Source: Miscanthus floridulus
Lineage: Eukaryota > Streptophyta > Magnoliopsida > Poales > Poaceae
DNA: 64,000 nucleotides
Assembly: GCF_019320115.1 (NCBI RefSeq)
Contig: NC_089591.1
Location: 59,137,702 to 59,201,701 of the forward strand
Reading direction: 5' to 3'
In this document: in pieces, positions 1 through 11,245 of the stretch
How positions within the stretch are numbered: the stretch's first letter is position 1
Layout of the letters: each line of letters starts with the position of its first letter
Notes under the pieces: model-generated
The model's input: only the letters and a program-made list of their open reading frames with translations
The model's database searches: none
Told to the model about the DNA's origin: nothing
Program-made: the position numbers and the translations under genes

Positions 1-2667
1 GGGGATGACTCCGGTGGGAATGGAGGCAAGGATGGAGGCGGCGGCGGGGGTGGCGAGGATGACGACGACTACGAGGAGGCGGAGTTCGGACCGCTGCTCG
101 GCTTCGACGAGGTGCTGCGCCTCGCCGCGGCGCGCGGCGTTGCGCTCCCGGGCGACATGGTGGAGGCGGCCAAGGACGCCGGCATCCGGGAAGTCCTCTT
201 GCTCCGCTACTTCGATCTGCAGGTCCTCGAATTTCCGGGAATTTGTCTGGAAGATGTGGTGAACGTGGCCGTTTTTCCTCATTCCTTTGATGTTGATCTG
301 CGTAGGCCGCGCCGTGGCCGCTAGGCGCGATGATCCGCGCCTTCTCGATGCTCCGCAACCGGATGCTCGCCGACCCGTCGTTCCTCTTCAAAGTTGGCAC
401 CGAGGTGGGTGCGGTTGGTCAGTTATTTTTTCAAGTAGTCAGAAGATAGTAGTTCTGCTGTTGCTAACAATTGCGTTATGGGTTCAATGCAGATTGTGAT
501 CGACTCTTGCTGCGCGACATTTGCAGAGGCGCAGAAGAGGGGAAAGGATTTTTGGGCAGGAGTTTGAACTGTACGCTGCTGACCTTCTTGTTGGTGTAGC
601 AGTTGATATTGCACTTGTGGGGCTGCTGGCTCCATATGTGAGAATTGGGAAGCCATCTGCTTCAACGGGGCTCTTTGGAAGATTCAGCAGGATGGCTGGA
701 TCTTTGCCAAGCAGGTGAAATTTCATTTCCAGTTGTTCTCTATGGACATTTGTGCCACACCACGAAAAATAATTGAATTTGAAAGTCTGTTTAACTTGTA
801 TATCACTCCCATGACCATTTTTTCATCTATGAAATTGAAAGAGAATGGAGATGTTGCTAAACTAGCAATAGAGCTTTGAATTAAAAAATCTATTTCTGTA
901 TGACACTAAGATTTTAAAACTGCAGTGTTTTTGAAGCTGAAAGACCAGGCTGCAGATTTACAGTCCAGCAAAGAATTGGAACATACTTTTACAAGGTAAT
1001 GAACCTTACGTGGCAAAGATACTCCCAATTTTGAGCCATGTATGATTGTTAGTTCGAACTACAGGAGCATTGCCATGCTGTTTGTACAAATTGTACTGGC
1101 ATAACAGTTTAAATTGCAGGGTGTGTTGTATGGTTCAGTTGGATTTGTCTGTGGCATAATTGGTCAAGGAATTGCTAATATGATAATGACTGCCAAAAGG
1201 TAACAGCATAATGTTATTCGTGCATCTACACATCAAAATCTCTTTTTGCTATTAAATGATAAATGACTAAGTTCATAGTTGCTTGCTTCCCATTTTGGTT
1301 TCTTGTTGATCCACACACTATTGTATTATTTTGCACATAGATTTATAGGTTTCTTTTATTAATACCATGTCTATGTGTTTCACTCATGCTCAGTAATGTT
1401 GATTAATATCTTTATCTATTTTTTCCCTGCTGTCTTGTCTTGTGTACTGATGTATGTTCCTTGTTCAGGAGTGTCAAAAAATCAGACGAAGATATTCCTG
1501 TTCCACCTCTTGTTAAAAGTGCAGCTCTGTGGGGTAAGCCTATTATCTGTTTCCCCTTCATTATCACTTTTACTCGATCTGAGAAACATTTTTGGCTATT
1601 TGACATTCCACTGATAAATTCACCTGATGATTTTTCTACATCATATTCAAATGGTGAATCAATTCTAACTAATGAAAAAATCACATCTCCAACATAGGAA
1701 GTAGCCGAGACAGTTGGGATATGTAGTGGTAGTGCTGCCTGAGGTCCACCATGCTCTCTTGAAGGTTCTTTTCACTGATCTTATATATGGAGTTGAAACT
1801 TTTGATGATCCAATAGTTGATTCAAAGGTATCAAAATCCAGACAGTCAAGAAAAAGTGGCACTAATACTCTAACAATAGAATTAAAGATTAATAAACTAA
1901 CTGCTAATAACATGACTTGGCCAAAGTGTTGGCTAGAAGGTATTAGAAGTCAGTGTATGAATCTTTAATTAGTTCTCTTGTTAGAGTATCAGTGTCCCTT
2001 TTTCTTCACCGTATAGATTTAGTTCCTTTAAATCAATTCTTGGATCCACAAAAATTGCAACTCTAGATACAGTGAAAAGAACTTTGAAGAGGGAAAGGTG
2101 GACCTCAGGCAGGACTAAACCACTACATCTCCCAAGTGTCTAGGCTGCTACCAAATAGCAAGTATGGTTTGTTGTCTACTGAAATGGCATTCTGAAGTTA
2201 ATGTACAGCAGAGCTCAATGTTGAATGGCTTGCACTTGGCTAATCTTTTACTACGTTTTAACTACGTTTTCTTCAATATTGACATAACTATCTTGGACCA
2301 GATAATCTCAGATGACGAAAGTTCATGTTAAAAAATTCCCATTTTGGCTCATGCTGAGCTTGTGCAATTTTATGCAGCGTGCTTTGTGATTTGTGTGCTC
2401 ATCTAAGGTATAGTTTCTCTTGTTGGGTTTTTCCAATTTAACTGAGAACTGACAAACTATGTTTGACATGTAGGTGTGTTCCTCGCTGTATCATCTAACA
2501 CACGCTACCAGATCATCAATGGCCTGGAGCGGGTAGTGGAGGCATCACCCGTCGCAAGACGTGTTCCCCCTGTTGCTATGGCTTTCACAGTTGGTGTTCG
2601 TTTTGCTAACAATATCTACGGTGGAATGCAGTTCGTGGATTGGGCTCGGTGGAGTGGCGTTCAGTAA
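1..2667 (+). CDS. RETICULATA-related protein (DUF3411), RER5/RER6-like, 5' end outside window
   Basis: Likely a chloroplast-envelope membrane protein of the RETICULATA-related family, which affects plastid and leaf mesophyll development; the biochemical role is unknown. Seven exons join with GT-AG borders: 1-222, 306-404, 493-714, 926-995, 1120-1199, 1469-1533 and 2474-2667. Family blocks appear in order: an acidic Gly-rich stretch, EFGPLLGFDEVLRLAA, LLLRYFDLQ, SMLRNRMLADPSFLFKVGTE, DSCCATFAEAQKRGKDFW, FELYAADLLVG, SVFEAERPGCRF, IIGQGIANMIMTAKRS, VPPLVKSAALWG, NTRYQIINGLERVVE and the C-terminal GGMQFVDWARWSGVQ. The blocks fit Arabidopsis RER5/RER6 better than RER1-RER4, judged from memory. 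One extra base near 556-560 in exon 3 shifts the frame; all else is intact, so sequencing error is as likely as decay. The transit peptide lies upstream of the window. Confidence 0.9.
1697..2152. mobile_element. Fold-back MITE-like inverted repeat in intron 6 of the RETICULATA-related gene
   Basis: The sequence from about 1697 to 1845 is matched by the reverse complement of about 2005-2152. Shared blocks include TGCCTGAGGTCCACC and TTCTTTTCACTG. The loop is about 160 bp. Two arms of about 145 bp make this a non-autonomous fold-back element or MITE that accounts for half of an unusually long intron (1534-2473). I could not fix the target-site duplication or the superfamily. Confidence 0.65.
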
Positions 2668-3290
2668 TGGTGGTACTCTTCGTTGCAGTTACCAAAACAT
2701 CATTAGGTTCAGGTGGATCTGTGTTGTTTGTTTCATTACATTTTCTGGTAAGTAGCGGAGGCTGGGGCAGAGCTCTGTGAAAGTTTAACTCATTTACTAT
2801 GAGAAACAAGGAAGTACATCGCATCATATGGCATTTCTATTGCTGCTCGTAATTGATCATGCGCACTTTTTGCCAGACTGAATGAATAAACGCGTCCTGA
2901 CTCCTGAATTGCCCCTAAATCATTAGATCACTGCCTCAGCCCTCAGTGCCTCCTGTTGTGTTCAGTCAGCTAGTGGCGAATGTTGAGTCGTGGGAAACTT
3001 GTTCAGCTCTTTGAACTGAATTGTGTGCACAAATGATATTGAAGAAAAAAATGTTCACCTCTGTATGGTGAGGGAAAAAAGGAAATCACATTTTTCATTA
3101 TAGTGCCAGTGTGCTGAGGAAATGTTTAGGTAGCAGAAGTATCCTGATGACGCATTGACCGGATCAGTCGAAATTGTATGGTGATCAAATCAGCGGTACG
3201 CCGGTACCAGTGAAGTCCAGAAATCGAAAACGATGTGTCTTATGATGTACTACAGTATCTCCCATAACTAAAAAGACTAAAGAGGAGATA
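2668..3290 (+). other. 3' flank of the RETICULATA-related gene
   Basis: AT-rich, non-coding. It begins with the probable 3' UTR; an AATAAA signal at 2885-2890 lies about 220 nt after the stop codon. No further gene or repeat was recognised up to the GC-rich block at about 3290. Confidence 0.5.
2885..2890 (+). terminator. Candidate polyadenylation signal AATAAA
   Basis: Perfect AATAAA about 220 nt downstream of the TAA stop at 2665-2667, a usual distance for a plant 3' UTR. Confidence 0.45.
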
Positions 3291-3913
3291 CCGTTTTGGT
3301 GCGACAGAAACTAAACTTCGTCTCACCTTCCTGCCCTCCCCGTGTGATTCTCTCCTCGCTCTGCCGATACAACCGGTCATGGCAGGTGGGATCTTCCCCA
3401 ATCGATGTCCTCCCTGCATGCGACGTCAGGACGCCGGCTCCAATCACTCCCCTCCCCTCGCGCGAGATCCGACATCCATCAGGCCGGCAGGCCCCTCCCC
3501 CTCGCATTGCGACTCGCTTCTTTCCCTGCCCTCGCGCCTCCGCTCCATCGTGCCACCTTCTGCGATACGTGGAGGTCGCCGGCGGCTCGCCACCATCCTC
3601 CGCGCCTGCACCGGCACCTCGCAAGTCGGAGGCCTCCCCAAGCCTCCCCAACATGCGTGGCCGCCTCGTCGCCTCCCTGACCTGCGCCGCCGCCTCCAAA
3701 CCGATGGACGCGACGCGGCCTCCACGCCGTAGCTACTTCGTGCCGCCGTCGCTGCACACCAGCAGCTCGCTTGCGACGAGTAGGTGTGCCACCCCTGCTC
3801 TTATGCCTACTAACTTTGATCCCTTCCAAAGATTATCAGTCGTACATGTGCACACCCAATGTCCTTTACTCGATCCACGCTTGCAGTTCTGTGTGCTCTG
3901 ATCTGCATCATTC
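3291..3913. other. GC-rich block of unknown identity
   Basis: A GC-rich stretch with overlapping open frames on both strands and no recognisable motif. Long frames here follow from high GC and lack of stops, so I do not call a protein. It may be the 5' end of the disrupted gene that follows. Confidence 0.3.
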
Positions 3914-3985
3914 ATGGCAGGGCAGCATCCTCCTTCACCTGAGATAACCGCCATTGCTCCTGGTGCTGGCGTAGAGGTTGACAGG

Positions 3986-4774
3986 TGATGAGGACATGGC
4001 ACCCATGCATATGACCATGTTTGGCGCATGGGATGGAGGGGAAGGAGGCCAGCAAGGGTGTCCAAGTCAAGAAGGAGGCCCGAGGCTAATTCGGTTCGAG
4101 TCCCCGAGGTGGAGGCCCAAAGCAACTCAAGTTCGAGTCTGCCTCGGCCTCCAGGACCAGTCTGCCTTAAACTGGTCACCCAGGATGCATCCGGACTCCG
4201 TTTTCGATGATCCACATATGGATGGAAAGATAATTTGATAAGGAAGCCAATCCAAGTGGTTTCACGTCAAAAGCTCTTCGGAATCAACGGGAATCGTCGA
4301 AACAAGTCAGCATCCAGAATCTGCCAGGGTGCTACGACACATTCTTTTGGTTCGTTGGACCATGTATCGTGTTTGGGCCCATTAGGGGGGCGCGTCCAGG
4401 GTAGGCGACGACCCTAAGACCTTTATAATCATACATCGCCGCCGTCATTAGGTTTTGGGTTTTGCTTAGATTATTTTGTCAAGAACAGTTTCGCCGTTCA
4501 TCGGTTTGTGAGACCCTAACTTCGTGAGATAATCATTCATCTACAATTTGGTTGTGTTCTTTCTTGTTCTTGCTTGTGTTCTTCGTTGCGCAGGCAAGGA
4601 TTAGCCTTCTTGGCGAGGTCAATCTGGTCCGTGACTTGGTTGATAACCAGAGGAGCTGTGGTGCTAAGATTGCAGGGTTCGATCTTTCGATCTGAAGCCG
4701 GATCGGTGTGTCATTCTTTGACATAACGATAGTTACCATCACCTGACGGAAGATCGGGATCCCCGTCTCCATTA
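3986..4774 (+). repeat. 5' LTR of the gag-only retrotransposon
   Basis: Starts TGATGAGGACATG and ends CCGTCTCCATTA; the terminal CA appears changed to TA in both LTRs. A TTTATAAT box near 4418 is a candidate core promoter. Confidence 0.85.
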
Positions 4775-5918
4775 AGTGGTAATCAGAGCTAAAGTATACC
4801 GTCAGGTTCACTTTTATTCCTTAGTTTTGAGTGTTTCGCATTCGTCCCATAGTCCAGTGCCATACTCGTTTTCCTGTCCTAGAACCTTCCGCGTCATAGC
4901 CTTTGCATATTTCAGTTTCAGAGTCCGTCGTGTTGAGTTTGTGTCCTGGTCGAGATCTTGTTGCTGGTTAGGTCGTGTTAGAGTCCAGTTCGTGTGTTTT
5001 CCTCCATCGTTTCCATCAAATCTTTGCTGTTGTGACCAGTTTTGTGCACATTGTTCCCGTTTTGTCCTCTAATTCGGAGCCAATTCTTAAAACTGGTTTA
5101 GTTTTCGCATACGAACTCCGATTTCGACGTTCCATATATCAAAATCGATCAGAAATTTTTTTTGGATCCGTCCATCCCCGCGTTGTCGGAGTTCAAAATT
5201 TTTAGATTGATCAAAAAGTGGTCACAAGGTTTTGGTCGATTTTGAGCAAGTTTTCTGAAAATTCCATAGGCCGCGTCTTTCACTTGTTTCGGCTCATATT
5301 TTCTGTGGTTACTTCTTTTGTGCTCGTAAAGGAAAATATCAAAAAAATAAAATAAAAAAAATCGAAATTTCCCAAAAAAACAACGACAGCCCAAAAAATA
5401 GAAAAAAAGAGAGGGGCAAAAGAGGAACAATATTTAGAGGAGCACATAGAGAAGACCAAAGTGAGCTGTGTTAGCGAGTGCTGTCTGGTTCCTTATTTGT
5501 GTTGCTGTTTCCATCCACCATACTTGTTTTTCATACACCTGTCACCTTGCTATCCACCATACTTTTGTCACACACCTGGTACTTAGAACATTTTAGACCA
5601 GCAATGAGAACAAGTATTTTGGACTATAATTCAGCATTACTTTCTGTTACTAACTTGTGTGCCAGATATACATATTACTCTTTGTTTGCCTTCCAAGCTC
5701 CACAAATTCTTCAGATTAGTATAGAAAAAGGGCTTTGCAATCTCGGTACCACTGTCATGAACCAGCCGCCGGTTGTACCACCACTGCTTGCGTTGGTAAG
5801 AACTTTGTAAGAGCTTGGTAAGGCGCTTCCACTTGCTATGAAAAGTAACACCACTGCAACCACGTAGTCATTTGGTAGGGATAACTTTCACCGTTTGTTC
5901 CTTGTTTTTGTGTTTACA

Positions 5919-7334
5919 ATGACAGGTTGTTCGTATCCACCGACTTATGATGGTATAGGTGCCGATGAGTATATGGAGTGGAAAATTACCATCGATAACA
6001 TATTTGCTACTCGCTTTATGTGTCTAAGGAGGAAGATAAAAAATGCAGTTAGTGTTTCGCGACATTCTGCTTTATCTTGGTGGGAGTCTTTAGATCCTTC
6101 TGATCAACCTCAAACTTGGAATGAAATGAAACTTCTTATGCGAGAAACCTTTGTTAATCCACCTTCTGTTTTGACTTCGTATGCTGAGGTGCACCATTTA
6201 GAGGAAGAGTCTGTTATTATTCCTCTTGCTATGACTAACCTTCTGCAGAATAATGTACATAAGCGAGAGGATGACGTGGAAGAAAATGAGGAGCTCACAA
6301 CCTCATATGTAAATTTAGAACCATCACTTCACATTGCACCTATTACTCCTGCTGAGAACATAGGTAATGCCCATGGTGCAGGTGAGAATTATTTTAATGT
6401 ACTAAATTTTTCCACAAGCCATGCGATCATAGAGCAATTGTTAGTGGAACCTTCTCTTGATTTATCTTTGTCCCATGATAATTTGCTTGATGTTCCTTGT
6501 GACAAAAATGAATTGGTTGAAGATGTTTCAGTTTTACATGTTTTGGAACCAGTAACTTGTGCTAAAAATAAACATGTTATTCATATTGCTACTAAAATTG
6601 ATGAGTTCAAACTGTTGTCTTCTTTACATACTTTGGGTTACATTGAATTTGATGTTTTGTGTAACCTAGATTGTTTGGAAGAGAGCCTTTTTAAATATGC
6701 TGATTTGCCTTGGTTTTCTAAACACACATATCATGTTATTGGCAGATATAACAACAAGGGACAATATATGATACATCGAGTATACATTCGTAATAATATG
6801 AATTCTCCTTTTGTTGTACAAGATGATGATCGTTTAGAGGGCAGCCATAATAATACAAACATTTTCTCAAGTTCCTTAAAGAAACAAGTTCACTTCCAAG
6901 AAGGGGAGCATTGTTGGTTGCTACCTATGTTTGCTCGACCATCTATTCCTGCATTGTCTTTGGTTAGTTCTAATCTTTTGCAGGATAGTGTTGACATACA
7001 TCGTGTGCATTCGGATCATGGAGTCTACATGCTTGCTGAAATTTTTATACGAGATGACATGCTAGAAACTTGGAAACATGGTCACGTTCCTTCTCACAAT
7101 TATTTCAGTTTTCTTTGTCCTCGCAACCCCGTTCTCCTTTATGTTGTGCAGGATCAGTTTCAAGCACAATCGACGCCGATGACGGCTTTTCATCAAGAAG
7201 GGGAGGATGATGAGGACATGACACCCATGCATATGACCATGTTTGACGCATGTGATGGAAGGGAAGGAGGCCAGCAAGGGTGTCCAAGTCAAGAAGGAGG
7301 CCCGAGGCTAATTCGGTTCGAGTCCTCGAGGTGA
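5919..7334 (+). CDS. Retrotransposon gag-like protein (about 471 aa)
   Basis: Open from ATG 5919 with no internal stop. The N-terminal part carries a Ty3/Gypsy-type gag signature (ALSWWESLDPSDQPQTWNEM followed by LLMRETFVNPP). The middle and C-terminal parts are of a kind seen in grass gag-only retroelements and have no enzymatic motif; no CCHC zinc knuckle is visible. The last 42 codons lie inside the 3' LTR, so LTR sequence supplies the C-terminus. The likely role is a structural capsid-like protein. I chose ATG 5919 because the longer upstream frame has no ATG. Confidence 0.7.
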   Translation: MTGCSYPPTYDGIGADEYMEWKITIDNIFATRFMCLRRKIKNAVSVSRHSALSWWESLDPSDQPQTWNEMKLLMRETFVNPPSVLTSYAEVHHLEEESVIIPLAMTNLLQNNVHKREDDVEENEELTTSYVNLEPSLHIAPITPAENIGNAHGAGENYFNVLNFSTSHAIIEQLLVEPSLDLSLSHDNLLDVPCDKNELVEDVSVLHVLEPVTCAKNKHVIHIATKIDEFKLLSSLHTLGYIEFDVLCNLDCLEESLFKYADLPWFSKHTYHVIGRYNNKGQYMIHRVYIRNNMNSPFVVQDDDRLEGSHNNTNIFSSSLKKQVHFQEGEHCWLLPMFARPSIPALSLVSSNLLQDSVDIHRVHSDHGVYMLAEIFIRDDMLETWKHGHVPSHNYFSFLCPRNPVLLYVVQDQFQAQSTPMTAFHQEGEDDEDMTPMHMTMFDACDGREGGQQGCPSQEGGPRLIRFESSR

Positions 7335-7995
7335 AGGCCCAAAACAACTCAAGTTCGAGTCTGCCTCGGCCTCCAGGACCAGTCTGCCTTAAATTGGTCA
7401 CCTAGGATGCATCCAGACTCCATTTTCGATGATCCACATATGGATGGAAAGATAATTTGATAAGAAAGCCAATCCAAGTGGTTTCACGTCAAAAGCTCTT
7501 CGAAATCAACAGGAATCGTCGAAACAAGTCAGCGTCTAGAATCTGCCAGGGTGCTGTGACACCTTCTTTTGGTCCGTTGGACCGTGTATCGTGTTTGGGC
7601 CCATTAGGGGGCGCGTCTAGGGTACGCGATGACCCTAAGACCTTTATAATCATGCGCCATCGCCGTCATTAGGTTTTGGGTTTTACTTAGATTATTTTGT
7701 CAAGAACAGTTTCGCCGTTCATCGGTTTGTGAGACCCTAACTTCGTGAGATAATCATTCATTTGCAATTTGGTTGTGTTCTTTCTTGTTCTTGCTTATGT
7801 TCTTTGTTGCACAGGCAAGGATTAGCCTTCTTGGCGAGGTCAACCTGGTCCGTGACTTGGTTGATAACCAGAGGAGCTGTGGTGCTAAGATTGCAGGGTT
7901 TGATCTTTCGATCTGAAGCCAGATCGGTGTGTCATTCTCCGCCACAACGATAGTTACCATCACCTGACAAAAGATCGGGATCCCCGTCTCCATTA
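7208..7995 (+). repeat. 3' LTR of the gag-only retrotransposon
   Basis: Matches 3986-4774 end to end with scattered, mostly transition differences; followed by ACAGG. Confidence 0.85.
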
Positions 7996-8413
7996 ACAGG
8001 GATGATGGCCACCATGTGTTCGCTGAAATGCCCTCAAGGTAATATATGGTACAAGTTTTGATTTGTCGTGGATTTTTTTTTGGTGAATTTGATGTGGATT
8101 TCACTGTTTCATTCCACTTGGGTCCAAGTTAGAGTGACAGCTTTGAGCTCTCAAAGTTTTCTTAATGAGTAAACAATCTTGTACTATTGTCATTTAACTA
8201 AAAATGCGCTATTGTTTATAGAGCTCTTGCAGACCAGCTATGTTCTACTGTCCATGTTTGCAGTGCACTTGCAGTTGTACCTCAAATACCACTAATGCCT
8301 CAACCTAGGATCATACACCTTGGTTTTGCTACCGCAGATGAGTCACCATAAAAAATGTACTATTGTAGCCCTTGCTCATTTGGAAGAGGTCATCAGAGAG
8401 TAGATAGCTTGTG

Positions 8414-9178
8414 TGTAACGTCCCGCCTCTACAAGGTCGGACCCGCTTATATCTGGTAGCTTTTCTAGGACATAGACTGCCCTTATAGACCCACACAAGT
8501 CTTTTCTGCGCACTTTGTCCTCACTCATGCGCACCCGAGAAGGACTTCCCGGTCGGTCACCCATCATAAAATTGCTCTAGACCAAGCACGCTTAACCTCA
8601 GAGTTCTTTAGAGATGGGCTTCTAGAAAAGAAGTTACAACTTATTGGTATGAGTATCCTATTAATCCTGTTAAGCCCTGGGCCAGGATGTTACATCCTCA
8701 CCCCCTTAAGAGACCGACGTCCTCGTCGGTCAATCCCAAGCCAGGAACGTCCCCTCTTGGCCACATCCGTGTGTCTAGTGCCAGCGCATGTGCCATGCCG
8801 TGTGACCACTCTAGGACCACTCCCGCCATGCGCACCATGCCTGCGCAACTATGACACACGCGCCTGTGAAACCGCGAGAGTCGACTCTGATACCATTCTG
8901 TAACATCCCGCCTCTACAAGGCCAGGCCTGCTTATATCTGGCAGCCTTTCTAGGACATAGACTATCCTCACAGACCCACACAAGTCTTTTCTGCGCACTT
9001 GTCCTCACTCATGCGCACCCGGAAAGGACTTTCCAGTCGGTCACCCATCCTGAAATTGCTCTAGACCAAGCACGCTTAACCTCAGAGTTCTTTAGAGATG
9101 GGCTTTCGGAAAAGAAGCAGTGACTTGTTGGTATGAGTATCCTATTAATCCTGTTAAGCCCTGGGCCAGGATGTTATA
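8414..9178 (-). mobile_element. TRIM element (terminal-repeat retrotransposon in miniature), 765 bp
   Basis: Terminal direct repeats of 281 bp (8414-8694) and 280 bp (8899-9178) start TGTAACRTCCCGCC and end GGATGTTACA or GGATGTTATA. They flank only 204 bp. The 5-bp duplication TTGTG is perfect (8409-8413 and 9179-9183). On the minus strand a primer-binding site TGGTATCAGAGT (8884-8895) lies 3 nt from the right LTR, and a purine tract AAGGGGGTGAGGA adjoins the left one, so the element points to the minus strand. There is no coding capacity. Confidence 0.88.
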
Positions 9179-9183
9179 TTGTG

Positions 9184-10616
9184 GTCAACCATGGACATAG
9201 ACCATGGAAGAAGATCATTGTCATTGACTCATTGCTGAGAGTGTCTAGCATGGAAGGGGAGCAATGTAAACTCCCTAAGATTATAGTTGTTTGCAAAAAA
9301 TACAAGGTTTGGAGATTCTTCTTGTAATTTTCATTCGAAATTCGGCACAAATAATCTTTTTCTGCTTATCAATCTATCGATAATATGAGTTCTAAGAACA
9401 AAGATTCCCTAGTTTTGTTATGTTGCAGGTGCACAAAAACCTGCACACATCCATGAGAATAGTGATGTCTTCGGTTAGACCTCAAGAAGATGGATTTTGA
9501 GATTCTTGGCGACACACTCTTCTATCAAGCCCATAATAATGCTCTACAATCCGGCTAAGATTTTTGCATTTTCTACGGAATGCCTTAGACAAAAGGTAAA
9601 TAGCTGAATTTGTTGGAATATTCTAAAGATCCAAATAGCTCTTCTGATATAGTTCTGTCAAACTATTATTTTTTCTTGAGAAGAGTAGAATAGCATAGGC
9701 ACATAGGTCGATATCCATCACAATTTGCACCTTAGTTTCATGCTTCCTATTTGTCATGCAACTGATAAGATAATTATATTCCATGTTCCTGTTGTTACTG
9801 TGGCATTTTCTTGTGTAATAACTTATTAAAAAAGGCTGCTTCTCTTTCAGTTTGTTGGTCAAAGGCCTGCTGAGTGTAACAGTCTTAGCCATCTCAATAG
9901 GTATGCATCCACCCGAACTCTATCTTATCATATAATTTCTCAGTTGAGTGGTTGGTCTTATGTGAATATTTTTTCTCTAATCCCCTAATGTGGAAGTGAT
10001 CCTCTGAATGTTTTTCAGTCTTGATTTGCCATTTGCTAAATTAGTGCAATCTGATTGTTGAATCTTTATGTCTTTTTGTTAATTAAACCATTAGAAGCCT
10101 GGTTGTGAGTAAGTAAAACTCTGAACTCTAATTGCCCAATATAGCAGACCAATTAAAAATAGCATGAATTTTAGTATGTGTGTGTATGTGTTGCCATAAT
10201 TGAAGGTTATTGAGTTGTGTTTATGGTAGATGTGAACTTAGTGTGTTTGTATTGTGGTGATCTTTTCTGAATGCAAGGGATTCATGCTTGACAAGATCAC
10301 AAGAGCATCGGGCGTCTAGAGCAACTGCAGCTCTTGGTACAGGTGAGCAAATAGGACATGTCCGCATGATGTCAATGCATCATCATTCCGATGATCTGAT
10401 CGATGCATAGAGTAGCTGGCTTTATTGATTCTTCACGACAAACTTGCATGACTCTGATATGATACCAGTTACCTTTTTATATATACCCATCTTGTCGAAG
10501 GATAGGCATTTAGGTGCCCGGAGTGCTTTTGTGTTTCAGAAACCCCAAAGACATACAGATGATCCTAGACACACTTCAATTTGCATTGGTAATTAAATCC
10601 CCAATTTGTTTTGCAG
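9184..10616. other. Intron-like or intergenic DNA with weak exon-like blocks
   Basis: Mostly AT-rich. Short exon-like blocks at about 9430-9597 (ending AAAAG before GTAAAT), 9851-9899 and 10271-10342 (ending TACAG before GTGAGC) have plausible borders but frames with stops. Nothing else is recognised. Confidence 0.3.
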
Positions 10617-11005
10617 CTGGAACTGCTGGGATATACCTGAGCAGCGTGGAGTTGGTCCTCACGGACGTGTGCTACCCGGTGAAGCTTGGCTGCGGCATGG
10701 CGGACACGGTGCGGTGGCGTACCTGTTGAATTCGACACCTCTGATCCCGTCCAGGATCTGAGAGAACATGGCACAACAGCAGAGGGTCGGCCAGCGATGA
10801 GCGGGCAGCAGGGCAGCCAAACAAAGCGCGTAGCTCTGCCCTGTTTTGAAGAACTGCTGGCTACTGTAACTATTGGTTATACTCTCTCCATGTAAAGTTA
10901 TGTTTTACTCAGTTGTGCTACGGAGTAGTACTCATATAATTTTGTGAATTGCAGCTTTAATGAAACTCAAAATCTTCGTATGTTCCTGCCTCTTCTAACT
11001 TGAGA

Positions 11006-11245
11006 CTCCTCTGTACCTAAATAAATAGATTACTAGAGTTGTCTTAAGTCAAACTTTTAAACTTTGACCGAATTTCTAGAAAAAAAACATCATAATTTAT
11101 GATAACAAATTGGTATCACTCGATATACCATAGAATATATTTTCATAATGTGCTCATTTTATTTTATAGATGTCGTTACTCTTTTTTATAAAGTTAGTCT
11201 GACTGGCATGGATTCTAGGGATTGATTTATTTGGGGACAGAGAGA
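11006..11245. mobile_element. Degraded Stowaway-like MITE
   Basis: Ends are CTCCTCTGTACCTAAATAAAT and, reversed, CTCTCTGTCCCCAAATAAAT, related to the CTCCCTCCGT Stowaway end. The interior has the frequent GTCAAACTTTTAAACTTTGACC segment, like the clearer copy at 35684-35946. Confidence 0.5.

Larger units (their letters stand above)
3986..7995 (+). mobile_element. Complete gag-only (non-autonomous) LTR retrotransposon, 4.0 kb
   Basis: Two LTRs of 789 and 788 bp (3986-4774 and 7208-7995) flank a 2.4-kb interior. The 5-bp target duplication ACAGG is perfect (3981-3985 and 7996-8000). A primer-binding site resembling the initiator-Met tRNA type (TGGTATCAGAGC with one extra A) starts at 4777. A purine tract, AAGAAGGGGAGGA, precedes the 3' LTR. 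The interior has one gag-like ORF and no protease, integrase or reverse transcriptase, so it must depend on a helper element. LTR differences are fairly frequent by eye, so the insertion is not recent. Confidence 0.88.
3914..10728 (+). pseudogene. Unidentified disrupted host gene (exon-like fragments)
   Basis: I do not recognise this gene. An ATG at 3914 opens a frame reading MAGQHPPSPEITAIAPGAG. It is interrupted at 3986 by an LTR retrotransposon and resumes after it at 8001, ending at a GT donor at 8039. Removing the element and one ACAGG copy restores an open frame across the junction, so the insertion hit an exon. Further exon-like blocks with plausible borders lie at about 9430-9597, 9851-9899, 10271-10342 and 10617-10728; the last reads AGIYLSSVELVLTDVCYPV and then stops. 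The middle blocks contain stops or need frame changes. Intron-like DNA also holds a TRIM element. The linkage of these blocks is inferred. Confidence 0.3.

Noticed and set aside
3296..3901. 201-codon frame in the GC-rich block
   Set aside because: Overlapping frames of similar length occur on both strands, with no motif; explained by base composition.
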